Shown here: positions 11,987 through 25,439 of the stretch, one piece after another | Layout of the letters: every line of letters starts with the position of its first letter | How positions within the stretch are numbered: position 1 is the stretch's first letter | NCBI GenBank assembly: GCA_020543525.1 | Contig: JAHYIO010000006.1 | Coordinates: 186,001-250,000, forward strand | Reading direction: 5' to 3' | Length of the DNA stretch: 64,000 nt | From: Coriolopsis trogii | Taxonomy: Eukaryota; Basidiomycota; Agaricomycetes; Polyporales; Polyporaceae | Translations under genes and position numbers: made by a program | The notes under the pieces: generated by a model | What the model was told of the DNA's origin: nothing | The model's database searches: none | What the model saw: the letters and a program-made list of their open reading frames with translations, nothing else

Positions 11987-13989
11987 TTATGCGCGCTCGG
12001 ATACAAGATCCAGCTCCTTCTCAAACATCTCTTCTGCCGCCGCACGCCTGCCACAACATCAGCCTCGACATTGTATGATCACGGCCTGATGTTTACACGT
12101 ACCGTACGTTGCCCTTCTCCTGTTGCCATGTGCATGACGAGACTTAGTAACACGAATACAGGTAGTACATGGATGGAAGACTTGCCCTTGTGCGAGGAAG
12201 CGTTCCTTGCTCGACGACGAGAACCCTCTTAGGGTCGTCGATGCGCTCATGCAAGTAGAGCCTCTTGTTGAAGTCTGCAGTCCTATTCACTATCTCCTGA
12301 GAGATTCGCTTCTTATCCTCGTCACCAAGTCCACTGGCGGCGCTCTCAACGATGAGGCAGGGATATAGACGGCCAGTGCCGACCATGACGACGTCATACA
12401 CAAGGTCCGAGCACGACTTCCGGATGTTTTCCTCGATGTTCCTGCGCCATTGATGATGTCAAAGTTAGTCGATATGTGAAGATGCTAACAACGAACACGT
12501 ACTTTGTATCACAGAAGCCACCCAAGATCTTGATCCAGTCCCCGCCTCGCCCGCGGTACATCCACCCGTCGCCGACCTTCTCGAACAGGTCGTTCGTGTG
12601 GTAGTATCCATCGGAGCCACACAGTTCAGGTGGGGGACAATCGTCGGCATCCAGGGGAACAACGACTTCGTACAATTGAACACCGTCTGAGCCTTTCTCC
12701 TGATCTTGGTATGGAAGGAAAACGGGGTTCGCGCCTGGAATGGGATTCAAGACAGGCGACACGAAAGTCGACTTGAGCAGTTGCGCAGTTTCGGTCGTGC
12801 CATAAGAAGTCTAGGATTCTATGGTGAGCGTCCTTTCTGTTCACCTACCACCGGCTCAGAGCTCACCATGATTTTGAGACCATTCGCATATGCCCACTCT
12901 TCGTCTTCTTTGTGCAAAGCGACACCGGTATGGATGATCTGGACCAAACTCTGCAGAGCGTCCCTGAGTGATGTGTCGACCTGGGCGCCGCGGATGAGCT
13001 TTCCGAGGAACGTCGCGTACAGCACCGCGCTCGTGAGCTTGCATAGGCGAACCATGTTGAGGAACTCTCTTTCCGGGATATCCATCGACGACGACTGCAC
13101 CATGCATGCGCCCAGAAGGATACAGCCCAGGAAGCCTGTGACATTTTCGATTTGGGTTATAGCAGCGAAGCGACGCGGCGCGCAGGCACGTACTCACAGT
13201 GGAATGACCCAATGTGTGCGAGACTGCCAAGTGTATTGATCACAGGTTGCCTGTCACCCTCCGGCGTGGATAGAATATGTGCCCATTTTGCGCCCACCAT
13301 CGAGTATATCATCTTGTGAGTGTTCGGGATGATCTTCGGCATACCACCCGTCGTCCCAGACGAGTGGAACAGCACCGCGACGTCGTCCCGCGCCACGGCC
13401 GCAAGCCCCTCGGAGTTGAACGAGAGAGCAGCGCCGTTGGCTTCGGCAATCAACCGGGTCATGTCTTCACCTTCAAGAGCACGGAAGCGCGGGACAAACA
13501 AAGTCTCCTTAGGCGCAGCGTCCAAATTCGATTCGAATGATGGGTCGAGGATGAACGCCCGCCCGTGGCTCTTAGCGAGAAGGTCCAGGATGACCGAGAC
13601 GTTGCTGAAGTACCCGCTGAAATACTGGGGTACATACCCTAGAGAGGAGACTGCGATGCTGTTGATGAGATCGGAGAGTTTGCGTCCAGTGAGCCTTCAG
13701 GTTGCGGTGTGAAAGTGCATAGATGGGGTCGTAAGCAATAGTAATTCTCAGCAAATACCAACACGTACCAGAAGCCTACAACACTCCCTGTTTGGAGCTT
13801 AAGGGGAGCAAGTGTGCGCTGCCAATGAGCTTGAGCAGTTGCAAGGCGTTGCTCGACTTCGCGGAAAGTGACGACTTCGCCCCAAATGTCGTCTCGCCCC
13901 CTGTACGGCTTGAACATAGGCTTGTCCGCATGTTCACGAAATGAGGGCAGAATAAAGGAGAGATAGTGGTTGGCAGCGTTGCGCGACAT
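11987..13989 (-). CDS. AMP-binding adenylate-forming enzyme (acyl-CoA synthetase-like)
   Basis: Activates a carboxylic acid as acyl-AMP, with probable transfer to CoA or another acceptor; substrate unknown. The N-terminus is MSRNAANHYLSFILPSFREH. The adenylation core shows VLFHSSGTTGGMPKIIPNTH (P-loop motif), DGYYHTNDLFEKVGDGWMYR and RGRGGDWIK (hinge region). The C-terminus has LPRT followed by KGNVRR, the motif carrying the catalytic Lys. No phosphopantetheine carrier or reductase domain follows, so it is a stand-alone ligase rather than a full NRPS-like protein. To keep LPRT-KGNVRR in frame, the gene needs a GC-AG intron at 12120-12185 and a 17-nt exon at 12103-12119; the last exon then ends with TAA at 11987. 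Introns interrupt the gene at least eight times. Confidence 0.85.
12103..12185 (-). other. GC-AG intron and 17-nt micro-exon in adenylating enzyme
   Basis: On the minus strand the sequence after the LPRTR codons is gcaagt, the consensus for GC donors, and the intron ends cag just before GAGAAGGGCAACGTACG (17 nt). No GT donor in reach restores the conserved KGNVR frame. Confidence 0.65.
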
Positions 13990-14940
13990 CGACCAGGATC
14001 AGCCGTCTCTTCGAGTTCAGCGCTCTTGAAGGAGTGAGGGGGATTGAATCGCTCGAAGATAGAGCAAGGAGTCGAAATGCTGCGCGCCCAATGTCACCTG
14101 GGCATTTACGTGTGCACACCAATAAGCTTCATCTTCCGTGCATCACGTACTCCAAATACCGCTGTCAGTCTACCATTCGTCATCCCGGAGAACCCGATCG
14201 AGCACAGAAAGTCTCCTCTGGATAGATCGCGAGAATCACGCGCAGAATGTTGAACGCCGTTCACGACGGCGGTCTGACCTCTACTCCGGTGAATTCTGAA
14301 GAAGATCACATCGCCGGCCTCGCAAACTGATGGTTTTGCAGGTCCGTCCTATCTTCAGCTCAAGGCGGGCCCCGGAGATTGTTTGGGAACCTGACAGTAT
14401 TTATCACCATCTGTCAACGGACTCCGGAACAGCCCAGTGAGCATCTTCTTCTTCGACGTGCGGGTGTATGGTAGGGTCATTACTCACCCACTACCTGTGG
14501 AAGTCTTCTTCCAAAATTGTAGGTTACACGCCTTGAATCGTCCCTTGGCCTTCCTCGTGGCACAGCCTGGGTGAAACTTCGAAACGGCCGTCATGATTCA
14601 TCGAGCAATGGGTATAATTATCTGCGCAGCGACGAGGGAAGGCTTGATGCTCGCAGCCTAGCCTACCAAAACCATCCTTCGGTATGCACAGCAGTGCAAG
14701 GACGCTTTATCTGTCAAGGAGCGCAGAGAGACAGCTGCCGACATCCTTCTGCCGGGTGAGCATGTGGTGGCCATGGTTCAGATTAGGAGGGCATTAGCGC
14801 TCAAAGTCAAGCTTGTGAGGGTCAAATCGTGAGACAGTTCGTCGGTACACCCCACGGTACTCGTGCTAACCGAATCCGCCTGTAGTCCTCGTACAATCTT
14901 ACTAGTACATGCGAAAGCAAACCACGGCGGAGAGCACGTA
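13990..14940. other. Intergenic region, nothing recognised
   Basis: About 950 bp between the 5' end of the adenylating enzyme and the 3' end of seven-TM copy 1. Only short open frames of random appearance are present. Confidence 0.5.
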
Positions 14941-16444
14941 TCACACCACCTCCGCTTTTGTACTCGATCGCGCCGAGGTACCCGTAGCCTTGTCCAGACA
15001 TCCTATTGCCTCGTCGCAAACACTCTCTGCATGACGCACGCTACCCCTGTCTGTGTTGATGACCCGCTCGAGGTCTATTTCAACGCCGATGGACACAGGT
15101 GCATGCGCTCGTGGTTGCCGGTTCGGCCAAAGGCGACTGCCGTTGCTGAAGTTCGAGCGCGTAGCACTGGTAACATGTGAGCTCGAACTGGCGTCGTCTT
15201 CGCGTGCGCGCACAATCATCATGGAAAATATAGTGGCCTATATCAAAGAGAAAACGGTCAGTAGGTAATCAAACATCGTGGATGGAAGAGCAGGTGTTGA
15301 GCCACTCACGGCCATCGGAGGGAGCTGGAGAGGGAGGTGTGAGCTTCATCATCGCAGTCTGGTGTATACACAGAGAGGGACATACGGGGTCAAGAAAAAC
15401 AAAGAACATGTTCGTTCCAGCTGCATTCGTGATGATGAGAATCAAGAGGTGTACACAGTAGATGCCAGCTTGAGGGCGTTGTCAGTAGGTATCGCTGTTC
15501 TTTCAACAATCACACACCGGATTGTATGATCACCTCGAGCACTCGCCGAGTAGTAGAAGGCAAGACGTGGACTACCCTAGTGTTGATTCTCCAAATCTTG
15601 AAGCATATCAAACCTGACACGATAAGGTTGAGACCGTGTAGTCATAGAGAAAACGAGAACCCACTCACCCGCACAGAGTACGTTCAGACAGAAGGTCAAT
15701 ATCAAGTAGTATTTGAATCGCACAGAGACGAGTGCAAAAATCTGGTTGTCTCCCGTTCCAGCTTGTGCTAGGGCGACAAGCGTTAGGACTCCTAGCGCTG
15801 TTCTCGCATATGCGTCAAGCTCATGTCTCTTCGAAGTGCACAAGATTAGACTGACCAAGGTTGACCATGACAAATGTGACGGGCAAAACGATGACGAGGA
15901 CGCGGAAGTTCCAAATAACGAACGTCCGATATACCTTACCAAAGTCATAATCAGCAACGACGCCAGTACAGAGGACGCATGAGATTCTCTTACTATGACG
16001 ATGTCAGACAGAAAGGTCAGCACCACATTGAATGAGTTTTTCGAAACGGATAACTTCGTTGCTGGGTGGGCATAGAACGCCGTGGGATCGGGTTTCAGCC
16101 CTCCGCGAACGCCGAATGCCTGGTACGCGCGCACAAGGGCCAATACTTGATCCTGTACCAATATACGGTCATCTTAGAGACGAAGACTACACATAATACG
16201 ACTTACGGTGATGGTGCTCAGAAACATCAAGAAGCATACGATCGGCAGCCAGAATGACGAGCGTCGACGCCAATCCTTCTTGAAGAACACCACGCATCTA
16301 GCAAAATAGGTCAAATACGCGCCTGTTAAATTAGTGTGTCAGAACGCGTAGTCCATGTAGGATATGATGTCACTAGCCTGTAGCCAACAGCTGCAACCAT
16401 AGCCCAATAAGCTCGGAGTTCTCGACGCTTATATCCGCAGGCAT
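14941..16444 (-). CDS. Seven-TM integral membrane protein, family unrecognised (copy 1)
   Basis: First of six related copies in the window and the only one on the minus strand. The product starts MPADISVENSELIGLWLQLL; the start is fixed by the match to copy 6. Seven hydrophobic segments can be followed through about nine short exons: LIGLWLQLLATGAYL, a FWLPIVCFLMF segment, VVLTFLSDIVI-VYRTFVIWN, VLVIVLPVTFV, YYLILTFCLNVLCAG-LICFKIW, AGIYCVHLLILIITNAAG-TNMFFVFLDP, and LPPMA-ATIFSMMIVRAR. LPPMA is a separate 15-nt exon at 15310-15324. The polar C-terminal tail carries SIGVEIDLERVINTDRG, the tail motif shared by copies 1, 2, 3 and 6. Probably a receptor or transport-like membrane protein; no function is assigned. 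It is closest to copy 6 (shared QVLALVRAYQAF-type segment and TTRRVLEV). Confidence 0.8.
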
Positions 16445-18287
16445 GAGAGCTGGACGATATCAATAGACGGCCTGTAAGGCAGCGCGAGGTTCCAGTAGCG
16501 GGCTGTCGGACTGTGGTCGTTTCCAGGACCGCTCATAGATATACACAGCGCTATGGCAGCGCTCAACGCTGAGCGGTCGATCTGCCGAATGTCCATCTGC
16601 TATGTCCCGCGGCGTCTGCCAGGTGGAGTGAATCCCGAGTGACCTTGTGCACTGACGTCGAACACAGGGACCAGGACACAGAAGACATGCGCGCGACCGT
16701 CTGCGATAAGCAAGGCACCCTCGCCGGTGCTTCGCACAGGTGACGCGAGGAGAGTACCTACCAGGGCATGAGTGTTCAGTGAGCCGATGCGGCATTGTCC
16801 AGCGAGTACTGGCACCGGGCGAGATACCGTCTTCCGTTTGGCGCTCTGAGAATAAGAAATGGGGACCGAACACATCGCAAACGGCGTCAGGGAGTGCATC
16901 AACCTGACTTCCGCAGAATGGTCTGATGTGGGAGAGGGTAGCATCACTAACCTGTAAATCTGCCACTCAAACGTACCTCAGAAGGCTGCCAATGTCGCCA
17001 CATGAGTGGCACACTCTATAGGGTTCGCCAGCACATCGACTACACGCCGCTGGCATACGGCGTGGTTGTGAGTAGATAAGTAGCAACTGGTGATCCTGGA
17101 TCTGCCACGACGTGACTGATTGGTATCAGGTAGGGAATACCTGAGCATCGCCTATGTAGTTGGAGACAGCGAGGAGACAGCGAAGTCGTGCACGAGGCTT
17201 GCGGCGCGCAGGTAGAGCTGCATCAGGAGGGCACTGTGAATGCAACGTCCCACAATGAAGTTATAGGCGCGCGGCTGATAAGGCAATGTGTACTCAGCGA
17301 AGATACATCCTGTACCACCGAATACTTAGTGCCAGACCGACATTTTCGCGAGCTTCATCTCCCAAGATTGATGCCTCGTAGAAGTAGAGACATTTGTGGC
17401 TGACTGATGGCCGCAGTGACATATGTTGATTGATATTGGCTGGAGTCCCATATAGCAGAGAAGCAAAGTCGTGTGCAGAACTTGGAGCGGTCTTGGGCGA
17501 GACGATGGGGATGAAGGAAAGCAGCCAGTCTCGGTGTGCCGCTCCGCATGGTACTGCCGGGAACTGCCGAGACATACAGTAACTAGTACTTCGAGCCGCC
17601 CGTAGGCCGTAGCCTTCCGATCCTCATCAACTCAGGGACCTACTAACGATCCCCTCGGATGAGCATATTGAACGGTCAGCGCAGTTTCATGGTCAGTCTT
17701 TCCATGCCCTTCTTAGACATCAATATCTGAGTGTGAGTATTCACGTTGATATGCCATTCCGACGCCTTTATCAGACCGTGACACACAACAAACTCTCCGA
17801 GACTACCACAAGTCCGCGATGAGCGCGAGGATGGAGTAAGCATTAGGCACTAACTCCGCCGGTGAGCGACTAGGCTGCTAATTCAGGTAGGATCTCATTG
17901 TCCTCTTGTGTCTATCTGTCACTGGTACCAAGTAGACCGGGCGGAATAAATGTGCATAACGCCGGGAGGTACTCTACTTCCGAGTCCGTATGTGCCTCAT
18001 GTCAATACACGCCGGCACGCAAGCTCAAAGTTCGCTCCCGCTCGGACATCTTCCTGTCAGCGCTCGCATGACTTCTGACCGACGCAAGATCGATATCACT
18101 ATTGAGATTAGCCGCCAGCGGTTTTGGTACGCCCACTCCGTCAACTGTACATGAACGCCCGTACAGACCTTTCCACCGAGACGGTCGGACGTAGACTTTC
18201 ATACTTAATGCATAACGACAGCGTCCTATCTCCGGAAGTGCAGTGGCCAGTACCCTCCACGTCGCCGAGAACTCTCTATACTCCGTC
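16445..18287. other. Intergenic region, nothing supported
   Basis: About 1.8 kb holding the divergent upstream regions of seven-TM copy 1 and the P450. A 168-codon minus frame at 16460-16966 and a 130-codon minus frame at 18002-18394 lack recognisable domains and look like chance frames. Confidence 0.5.
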
Positions 18288-20774
18288 ATGCTTTCGTTTG
18301 GAATTTGCCTGGTGGCAGCTTTGGTAGCGACTTCATTTGCTCTCGCCCTACCCCATGTCAGGAAGCGACTCAAGCAGAAGCCGCTTAGAAACATCCCGGG
18401 TCCGGCCTCCGACTCGTTTTGGACTGGTACGTCAATCGCCGTACTATCGTTTCATCAGAACGAGACTCATACCACTTATTGACAGGCGCGCTGAACCGGA
18501 TGCTCGGTCCATTCAGTGTCCCATTTCGCGAGCATACACTCACGGCGTACGGGCGGGTTGTCAGGATCCCTATGCTGCTAGGGGTGAGATGAGCATTTGC
18601 TTATGGCCAGCATGTCATACTAAATCATGCATTCAAAGGACGTTGACATAGCTGTCTCAGATCCATTGGCTCTTTCTGCGATGTTCGTCACATACCGCGA
18701 GGTCTTTGACCTTCCGCGATGGAACTCTGAGTGAGTGATGCACAAACGATGCAGAACTCATACAACCTCTCACGTTCATCGCAGCATCATGCGCTCAGTA
18801 TTTGGCCCAGGGCTAACGTCTGTTCGAGGTTGGTATTATAATCACATGGGCGAACCGCGCGGGCCACTTACAGTGGGAACACAGGAAAGGAACATACGCG
18901 ACACCGGAAGCACCTGAACCCTGTATTCTCGGTTCGGTACCTGCGCGAGATGATCCCTACCTTCAACAACGTTGCTCAGGAGGCAAGTTATACGTGACCT
19001 ATACATTTACATCGAGCCAACTTGGGCCATGCTTACGAGCGGTGTAGTTGATATCCGTACTCCGGGACAAAGTCCCTGAACCGCGTACCGAGGTCGATGT
19101 CTCGCAGCTCATCAGCAGGTACACGCTTGAGAGCGTCGGTCGTACCGCGCTCGGGTACTCCTTCGGCTCACTGGGCGAGTATGATGGTACAGACTACAGC
19201 CGTGCGCTCAAAGAGTTCGGGTACGTCTCTCCGTTCGTCCGTCGGACCAGGGGTAATGGAGCTGATACACTTCAAATCATATCTGCAGACCGACACTTGT
19301 GAAGCTTCACACCTGGCGTCCATTCCTGCCGTGGCTGAGGCGGACCTTCCCTCTACCCTTTCTGTCCTGGGCGACTACGGTGCTCCCATGGCCCGCACTG
19401 CGTCATATGCGGTCGATATCGGATTCGGTCTATCTAACGTCCCAGAACGTCTTACAACGAAAGAAGGAGATGCTGAAGCTGGGGGGACATGCCCTGGCGC
19501 GCGAGGTGGGCGAGGGCAAAGACCTGATGAGCGTCCTGCGTGAGTCGTCACTCGCGCGCTGTCACGCACGCAGCCTGCGCTGGCTGTTCGCACTCACGAC
19601 GCTCGCACAGTCCAGCAAAACATGGCTTCTGGTCCGGACGCGATGTCAGAGGACGACCTGATCGGACACATGTCGTGCGTACTCGGCACCCTCCCACCTC
19701 CCTGTTCCACCATCCACGCGCAGACGATCCAGACAGCGGATGCTGACCGTGCCCCTCCAGGCTCCTCCTCCTAGCCGCCACCGACACGACCTCGACGACC
19801 ATCACGCGCGCCATCGAGGTCCTCGCGCAGAACCCCGCCGTGCAGGCCCGACTCCGCCAGGAGCTCCTCGACGCGACGGCGGGCGCAGGACGGACGCTCG
19901 CCGACTTTGACTACGACGCGTACACGAGCCTGCCCTTCCTCGAAGCCGTCGTGCGCGAGACCGTCCGGATGTACCCCGCCTTCCACCTCTCGCCCCGGAC
20001 GTGCGTCTCCCCCTCCTCTCTCTCGCACCCGCACTCACCCCGCTCACTCTCTCCACTGCCCGCACCCGCACAGCGCGGAGCAAGACACCGTCCTGCCCCT
20101 CGGGACGCCCATCCCCGGCACGGACGGCACGCCCATCACCTCCCTCCCCATCCCCGCGCACACGATCGTCTGGGTGAACGTGCTCGGCCTGAACCGCGAC
20201 AAGGCGCTCTGGGGCGCCGACGCCCGCGACTGGAAGCCCGAGCGCTGGCTCGCGCCCCTCCCCGCGAGCCTCGCGGACGCGCACGTCCCGAGCGTATTCG
20301 CCAACACGTCCGTCCCCTTCCTCTGTGCCCCTGTGCCATCGCATACGCGCTCAGAGGCTGACCAGCGGACTCTTGGACAGCATGACGTTCGTCGCGGGCG
20401 CCCGCGCGTGCATGTGAGTCGCACCCCCCTTGTACAGTACCTCTGCGCTCTCGCCAGCGCACCGCTCACTCTTACGCCCACGCAGCGGATACAACATGGC
20501 GCTGACCGAGATGAGTGCGTGCCGTCTACCGATCGGTTCTCGGAAAGCACCAGCACCCAGTGTCGCGGACTAACGCACACCTCTCTCTCTCTCTGAGACA
20601 GGAGTCGCCCTCGCGCACCTCGTCCTCGCCTTCGACTTTTCGCCCTCGGACAAGGACGTTATCTGGAAGCTCGGGGGCGTCATCTCCCCCTCCGTGCGGG
20701 GATCGACGGCCACCAAGCCCGAGTTCCCCGTCGTCATGTCTTGTGCCAGTGCCAGTGCCAGTGCGAGTGCGTAG
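18288..20774 (+). CDS. Cytochrome P450 monooxygenase
   Basis: Microsomal heme-thiolate monooxygenase. Thirteen exons join in frame to about 563 residues: 18288-18426, 18486-18583, 18639-18730, 18785-18828, 18885-18982, 19048-19220, 19289-19539, 19611-19674, 19761-20000, 20074-20307, 20357-20413, 20486-20514, 20602-20774. The N-terminus is a membrane anchor (MLSFGICLVAALVATSFALA) followed by a basic patch and a Pro-rich turn (NIPGPASDSFWTG). Marks of the family are HRKHLNPVFS (helix C), LLAATDTTST (I helix, oxygen activation), EAVVRETVRMYP (ExxR), and FVAGARACIGY, which fits the FxxGxRxCxG heme loop with the ligand Cys. The protein ends in a short Ser-Ala repeat. All key residues are present, so it is probably functional. 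It is tail to tail with an MFS exporter, 270 bp away. The subfamily and substrate cannot be told here. Confidence 0.93.
18983..19047 (+). other. GC-AG intron in P450
   Basis: The donor is gcaagt after CAGGAG and the acceptor gtgtag precedes TTGATATCC. This 65-nt intron keeps the P450 frame; no GT donor at this point does so as simply. Confidence 0.65.
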
Positions 20775-21044
20775 CCACGCCTCTGTCCCTATACGATACG
20801 CACGCGCACGCGCTGGCATTCCGTCCACTTGAATACACATTGCCCGCGTCTTTGTTCTTATCTACGAGGCTGGTAATGATACACGAAGACAGACGTCCGT
20901 AAGCATACATGTAAGGACCGGACACAAAAGCCTAGTCATCTCTAAGGGACCCAGTCGCGCTCATATACCTCGAGAGAGCGAAATAACATCGGAGGAAGCA
21001 GAGCGATAAAAAAAGGAGCGGAAACAACGACAACTCCAACACAT

Positions 21045-23577
21045 TCACGCGCCGAGCTCCCCCTCCGAACGCGCACCAACATCCACACCCACCACCTGCA
21101 CATCCCCGCCCATCTGCCCCTCCTCCACGACCACATCCGTCTCCTTCTCCTTCTCCCCGTCCGCCCCCGCCCCCGCCCCCGCCCCCGCGCCCTCATCCCG
21201 CGCCGCCACCCCACCCTCCCCCTTCCCCTTCCCCGCCCTCTCCTCCATCCCCCACCGCTCGTCCATCTTCGCATGCAACACCACATGCCTCTGCAGCGCC
21301 ACGCTCGCCAGCCCCGCCGCACAAAACCCAAGGAGCACGAACCACACGAGCCTAATACTCTCCGCGAACGCCCTCCGCACCGCGCCCTGCAGCGCGCCGT
21401 CCGCAAGCCCGGGTATGAGCGGGATCGCGCTGTATGCGACGTCGTGCCCGGCGGGGACGAGCGCGAGGAACGCGGCGGGGAGGCGCGCCTGGAGCTGGTT
21501 CTGCAGGATCGTCGCCGAGATCGAGATCGACCAGGACTGGAGGGATCACCCGTCAGCGGCCTCGCACGCACACGGACCGCGAGCAGAGGAGAGCACAGCC
21601 GGGACGGGGACGGGGACGGGGACAGGGGACTTACAGAGGAGAAGGTGCGGACGAAGAGCAGGAACGAGAGCGCGGCGGCGTTCTGCGTGGGCTCGAGCGG
21701 AGCGAGCACGGTGAACGTCGTTGCGTAGAGGAAGCCGAACCCCCAGGCGGCGATGATCTGGAACGGGATGGAGACCGCGACGGAGGTGTTCTCGTCCAGG
21801 ATCGTCAGGAGCCCGACGCCGACGAGCATCGCGCACCACCCTATCACGTTCTGAGGACCATGGGCGATGGCTCAGCACGGCAAAGGGGTCAGAACGTTGG
21901 ACATGGGGAGAGACGCACGATCAAGCGGTATTTCCCGGTCTTGCTGATGATGATGCCTTGGGCGATGGCGGAGGGCGAGATGATGATCGCCGTCGGGAAT
22001 ATGTAGAGTCCCGAGAGCAGAGGAGAGGCGGCCTTCGCAGCTTGGAAGTAAGTCGGTCTGTGAGGAGGAGACGTTGAGAGGTCTTCGCGTCATGGACCGG
22101 GAATGTGCAGCCTCACAGGTAGACTGTCATGATGCAGTCAGCATGCATGCAGTACGATAGAATACAGTACTCACATGGTACACTATTGATGACCAGTCCA
22201 TGGAAGAACGACCCAATGTATCTTCAAGTAGCGTTAATTTACCGCATATATGCGCGCAATAAATGCACACATACCCTCCGAGGCTTGTGCGGTTGTTGAT
22301 GATTGCAGTGGGGACCTGCGGGACAATGAGAGACCGTGGAGTCTGAACGAGATCTGTCACGTACGACAGGATGGGTGGCGTAGTACTTGTCATAGAGTAG
22401 AGCTACGGGCAGCCCGACCAAGCCGACAACGAGTGGAGCGATGACTTGAGCGGAAGACCATGGGTACTGTATGCCAGCCCATGTAAGACCGATAATGCAA
22501 GAAGCGGCGCTCCCAATGATGAGTCCGTTCCCACTGCAACGCAAGAGTACGATTGAGAGAACGGTAAAACGGCACAGGAAGCAGAGATCCACGTACACCC
22601 AGTCGATAGCGAGGAACGCCTTGGAGTAACTCTCGATCGGCGGCTTCTTGAGCCGGAGGAAGAACACGCAGACAGCGAAGGCAATCCCACAGAGCGGAAG
22701 GTTCAGGTCTGAGTGTAGGCACCCACGGTCAGCACGGGTTGCCACGGTGAAGGACGGCTACAGGAACATACAGAAGAGCCTGAATGGGGAAAAGACCTGG
22801 TCAGTATGCTGGACATGGGAAGAGAAGGAGGATAAGGTACCATCTCCAGGTAGTACGTTGTGCAATGGCACCGCCGATGAATGGTCCCGTCGCTGAGGCA
22901 AGGCTGAATGTACTAGCGAGTGGTCGTAGATGGTTGAGACAAGAGTAAGTCGTTGTATGCGCGGATGACTTACGCTCCGGTGAGGGCCTGGAAGAACCCT
23001 CTGTCCTTCAACGGAATGAGGTCTGCAGTGACGATCGCGACGAGCACCTGGATCGCGCCAGACCCAATGCCTTGTATAGCTATAGAATGAGACGTGAGAT
23101 ATGGGCCAGAGATACACAAGTCGTATGACTGACTTCTACCGACGATGATTGTAGTCATGGACCGGGCTGCAGCCGTGACCGCAGAGCCTACGGCGAAGAT
23201 GACGATGGACACGAGGAGGACGACCTGCCTGCCGAAGATATCGGCGAGGCGGCCGCTGAGAGGGAGGATGGCGGTACATGCGAGGGTGTATGCGGAGGAG
23301 ACCCAGACGAAGGAGTCAGCACCGTCGAGGTCGTGGATGATAGACGGGAGGGCAGTCGAGACGGATGCCTACGCAAACCGGTGGCTGAGTCCTGATACTT
23401 TCTAATAGCCGGTTGGATGCGTGCACTTACCAAATCGAGGGCGGTCAAGAAGAGAGACAAACAGAGCGCCAAGAAGATGAGCCAGAACCGCCAGCCGCGA
23501 GAAGTGGGCTTTGGAGGCTGTTTGTCTGTGGAAGTCAACGAGGGGGAGGAGTCTGCGTTGCGGAGGGAGGGAGGCAT
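21045..23577 (-). CDS. MFS multidrug-type exporter (DHA2-like, about 14 TM)
   Basis: Plasma-membrane proton-coupled exporter of the drug-resistance type. The N-terminal cytosolic part MPPSLRNADSSPSLTSTDKQ leads into the first TM (FWLIFLALCLSLFLTALDL). Then come ASVSTALPSIIHDLDGADS, WVSSAYTLACTAILPL and SGRLADIFGRQ, the loop 2-3 signature of the superfamily. Further segments include GIGSGAIQVLVAIVTADLIP, FSLASATGPFIGGAIAQRTT followed by WRW, and GLYIFPTAIIISPSAIAQG. The long cytosolic C-terminus is rich in Gly, Ala, Glu and Lys. Introns are short and frequent. It converges with the P450, and such pairs are often found in fungal metabolite clusters, so export of a P450 product is possible (inference). 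Confidence 0.88.
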
Positions 23578-25439
23578 GGCGGTGGCAGAGAATGAGAGGG
23601 GCCAGAGGAGAGCAGCGGGGGGAGTGACGTCCCAGCTGCGAAGTCGAAGACCGAAGCGGCCCCGGACGAGAGCCTTGGTCTATTCCCGGGATGATCAAAC
23701 TCTGGCGGAGGTACCAGTGCCGACGAGGATGACTCCACCAGCTCCTCGAGTCCAGCGCGCCCGGAGGAGGCCTGCATCGACAGTGCCCCGCGCGCCGGTG
23801 TCCACGAGGGGCCTGCTTCCATTCGACCTTCCGCTCGAATGCAGGCCGCGGTAATACCCCGATGGTCCGGAGCTGCAACGATCATTGCCTCTTCGGAAGG
23901 TGGAAGCTTCCTCGCTATACTTGGCCTGCCCTCTGCGGTGACGGTACTTGCGTAGCTGACATGCGTGAGAGCCTGTGCGGCCAGAATTCTCCTACCAAAT
24001 CAGACGTACCAATCTCAGCCTTACCTCCTATCCAAATGCAAGCAATTGGGACCAGAACCTGCAGCACTGCATCGACGGATGAAATTTGACATAGTATTTG
24101 GTAGCAGTGACAGAGTGATGGTGTAAGATGCACAGTTAAAGCTCTTCAACAAGTCTGCATGTCGACTGCCTTCGTGGCGTGGAAAATAGAGTCTGATATG
24201 GTAACCGCCACTTCCAGAGTTGCCGGCATCATGCTCCCTGCTGCAAAACGCTTACACGCTTTGAGACATGTACTGGTACTCTGCTGGCTTCGCCACTGAA
24301 GACACGACTCGACATGCCATCTCGCGGATCTTGACATCGCCCCAACAGCCTGAACAAATCCTACCACGCTGGGCACCAGTCCATATGCTCCAGCGCAGCG
24401 CTCTTCAGTCCTCTCAGGGTCAGTGGCGCGTTCGTCGACAAGTCCCCAGATGAGCCCTGGCGCCGCCAGCGACAGCTGCGGTAAGTGTTTTCCCGCACAA
24501 TGCCCTTCCTCTACGCGCCGTCTGCCAAATTCGAAGTCTCGTGCGCTGCCCTGTCCCGTCAAGATGAACTCCATGTGGTGATGACTATGCGTCCCTCGAC
24601 TCGGCAGACTATCAACGGGGTGAAGCAGCTGAAGAAGCTGATGAAGTGATGTATAGCCTCGCCGTGCATCCCTCGCCGAACATCACGACAGAAGCACTCA
24701 TCTATGGCTGAGTCTGAAAGAGATGATCTCCCGGTGACCTCGCCACAGCTCTTCCGGCAGCAGGTCCTGATGGTGATGTCTTGGACTGACCGGGACTCCG
24801 CATGCACACAGATGGAGAAGAGTACGTAGTGGGATACGTACATGGGGCCGAGTCTCCCATGTCCTGGCGGCCGCAATCATAGGGTTTTAGACGGACGCAC
24901 GCCTGGCATTCGCCGGCCTGCGCCTCGTACAGTACAGGGCAGTTACCGCGGGCATGCGCCGACCACGCACACAGGCGATCGCATCCCGATCACTCACCGT
25001 CCGATCCGACGCAGGACGCAGACGTCGTCGTCCTCGACCGCATCCGTCTCCCAGCATCCCACAGCCCGCCGAGCTGCTCGTCCCCCAACGCGCTCGTCCC
25101 CAACGCTGGCGCCAGGAAGAAGACCGGAGCGGCGGCCTTGGGGCCTGCGAGTCAGATGCTCGCCGGCCTCACGGTCGTAAGCTTCGGATCGAAGGGGGCA
25201 CGTCTCTAGCGCCCACCCCCGTTAGATCTTCTCCATTGCCCACGCGCCGCACTGTCCAAATCTTGACCAACGCGCCCATCTATAAACTCTTGGACATGCC
25301 TGCGGACGAGTGCTTGCCCCCGTCCTGCCACTGCCGTCACCTGCCCCGCCCCCGCTGACGACCGACGACCACAGTCGCCCGCGCGCGTTGACTGTGCCAC
25401 CCTCTGCAGGGCCGCCTCCACTACGCCTCCTCTCTGGAC
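23578..25439. other. Intergenic region upstream of MFS exporter and seven-TM copy 2
   Basis: No convincing gene. Frames such as 24146-24574 minus have no domain. A TATA-like tctataaac lies near 25262, about 175 bp before the ATG of seven-TM copy 2, and could be its core promoter. Confidence 0.45.

Noticed and set aside
11792..12232. 146-codon plus frame
   Set aside because: Antisense to the C-terminal exons of the adenylating enzyme, which are supported by conserved motifs.
16460..16966. 168-codon minus frame next to seven-TM copy 1
   Set aside because: No match to the seven-TM family or any domain, and the true start of copy 1 is fixed at 16444.
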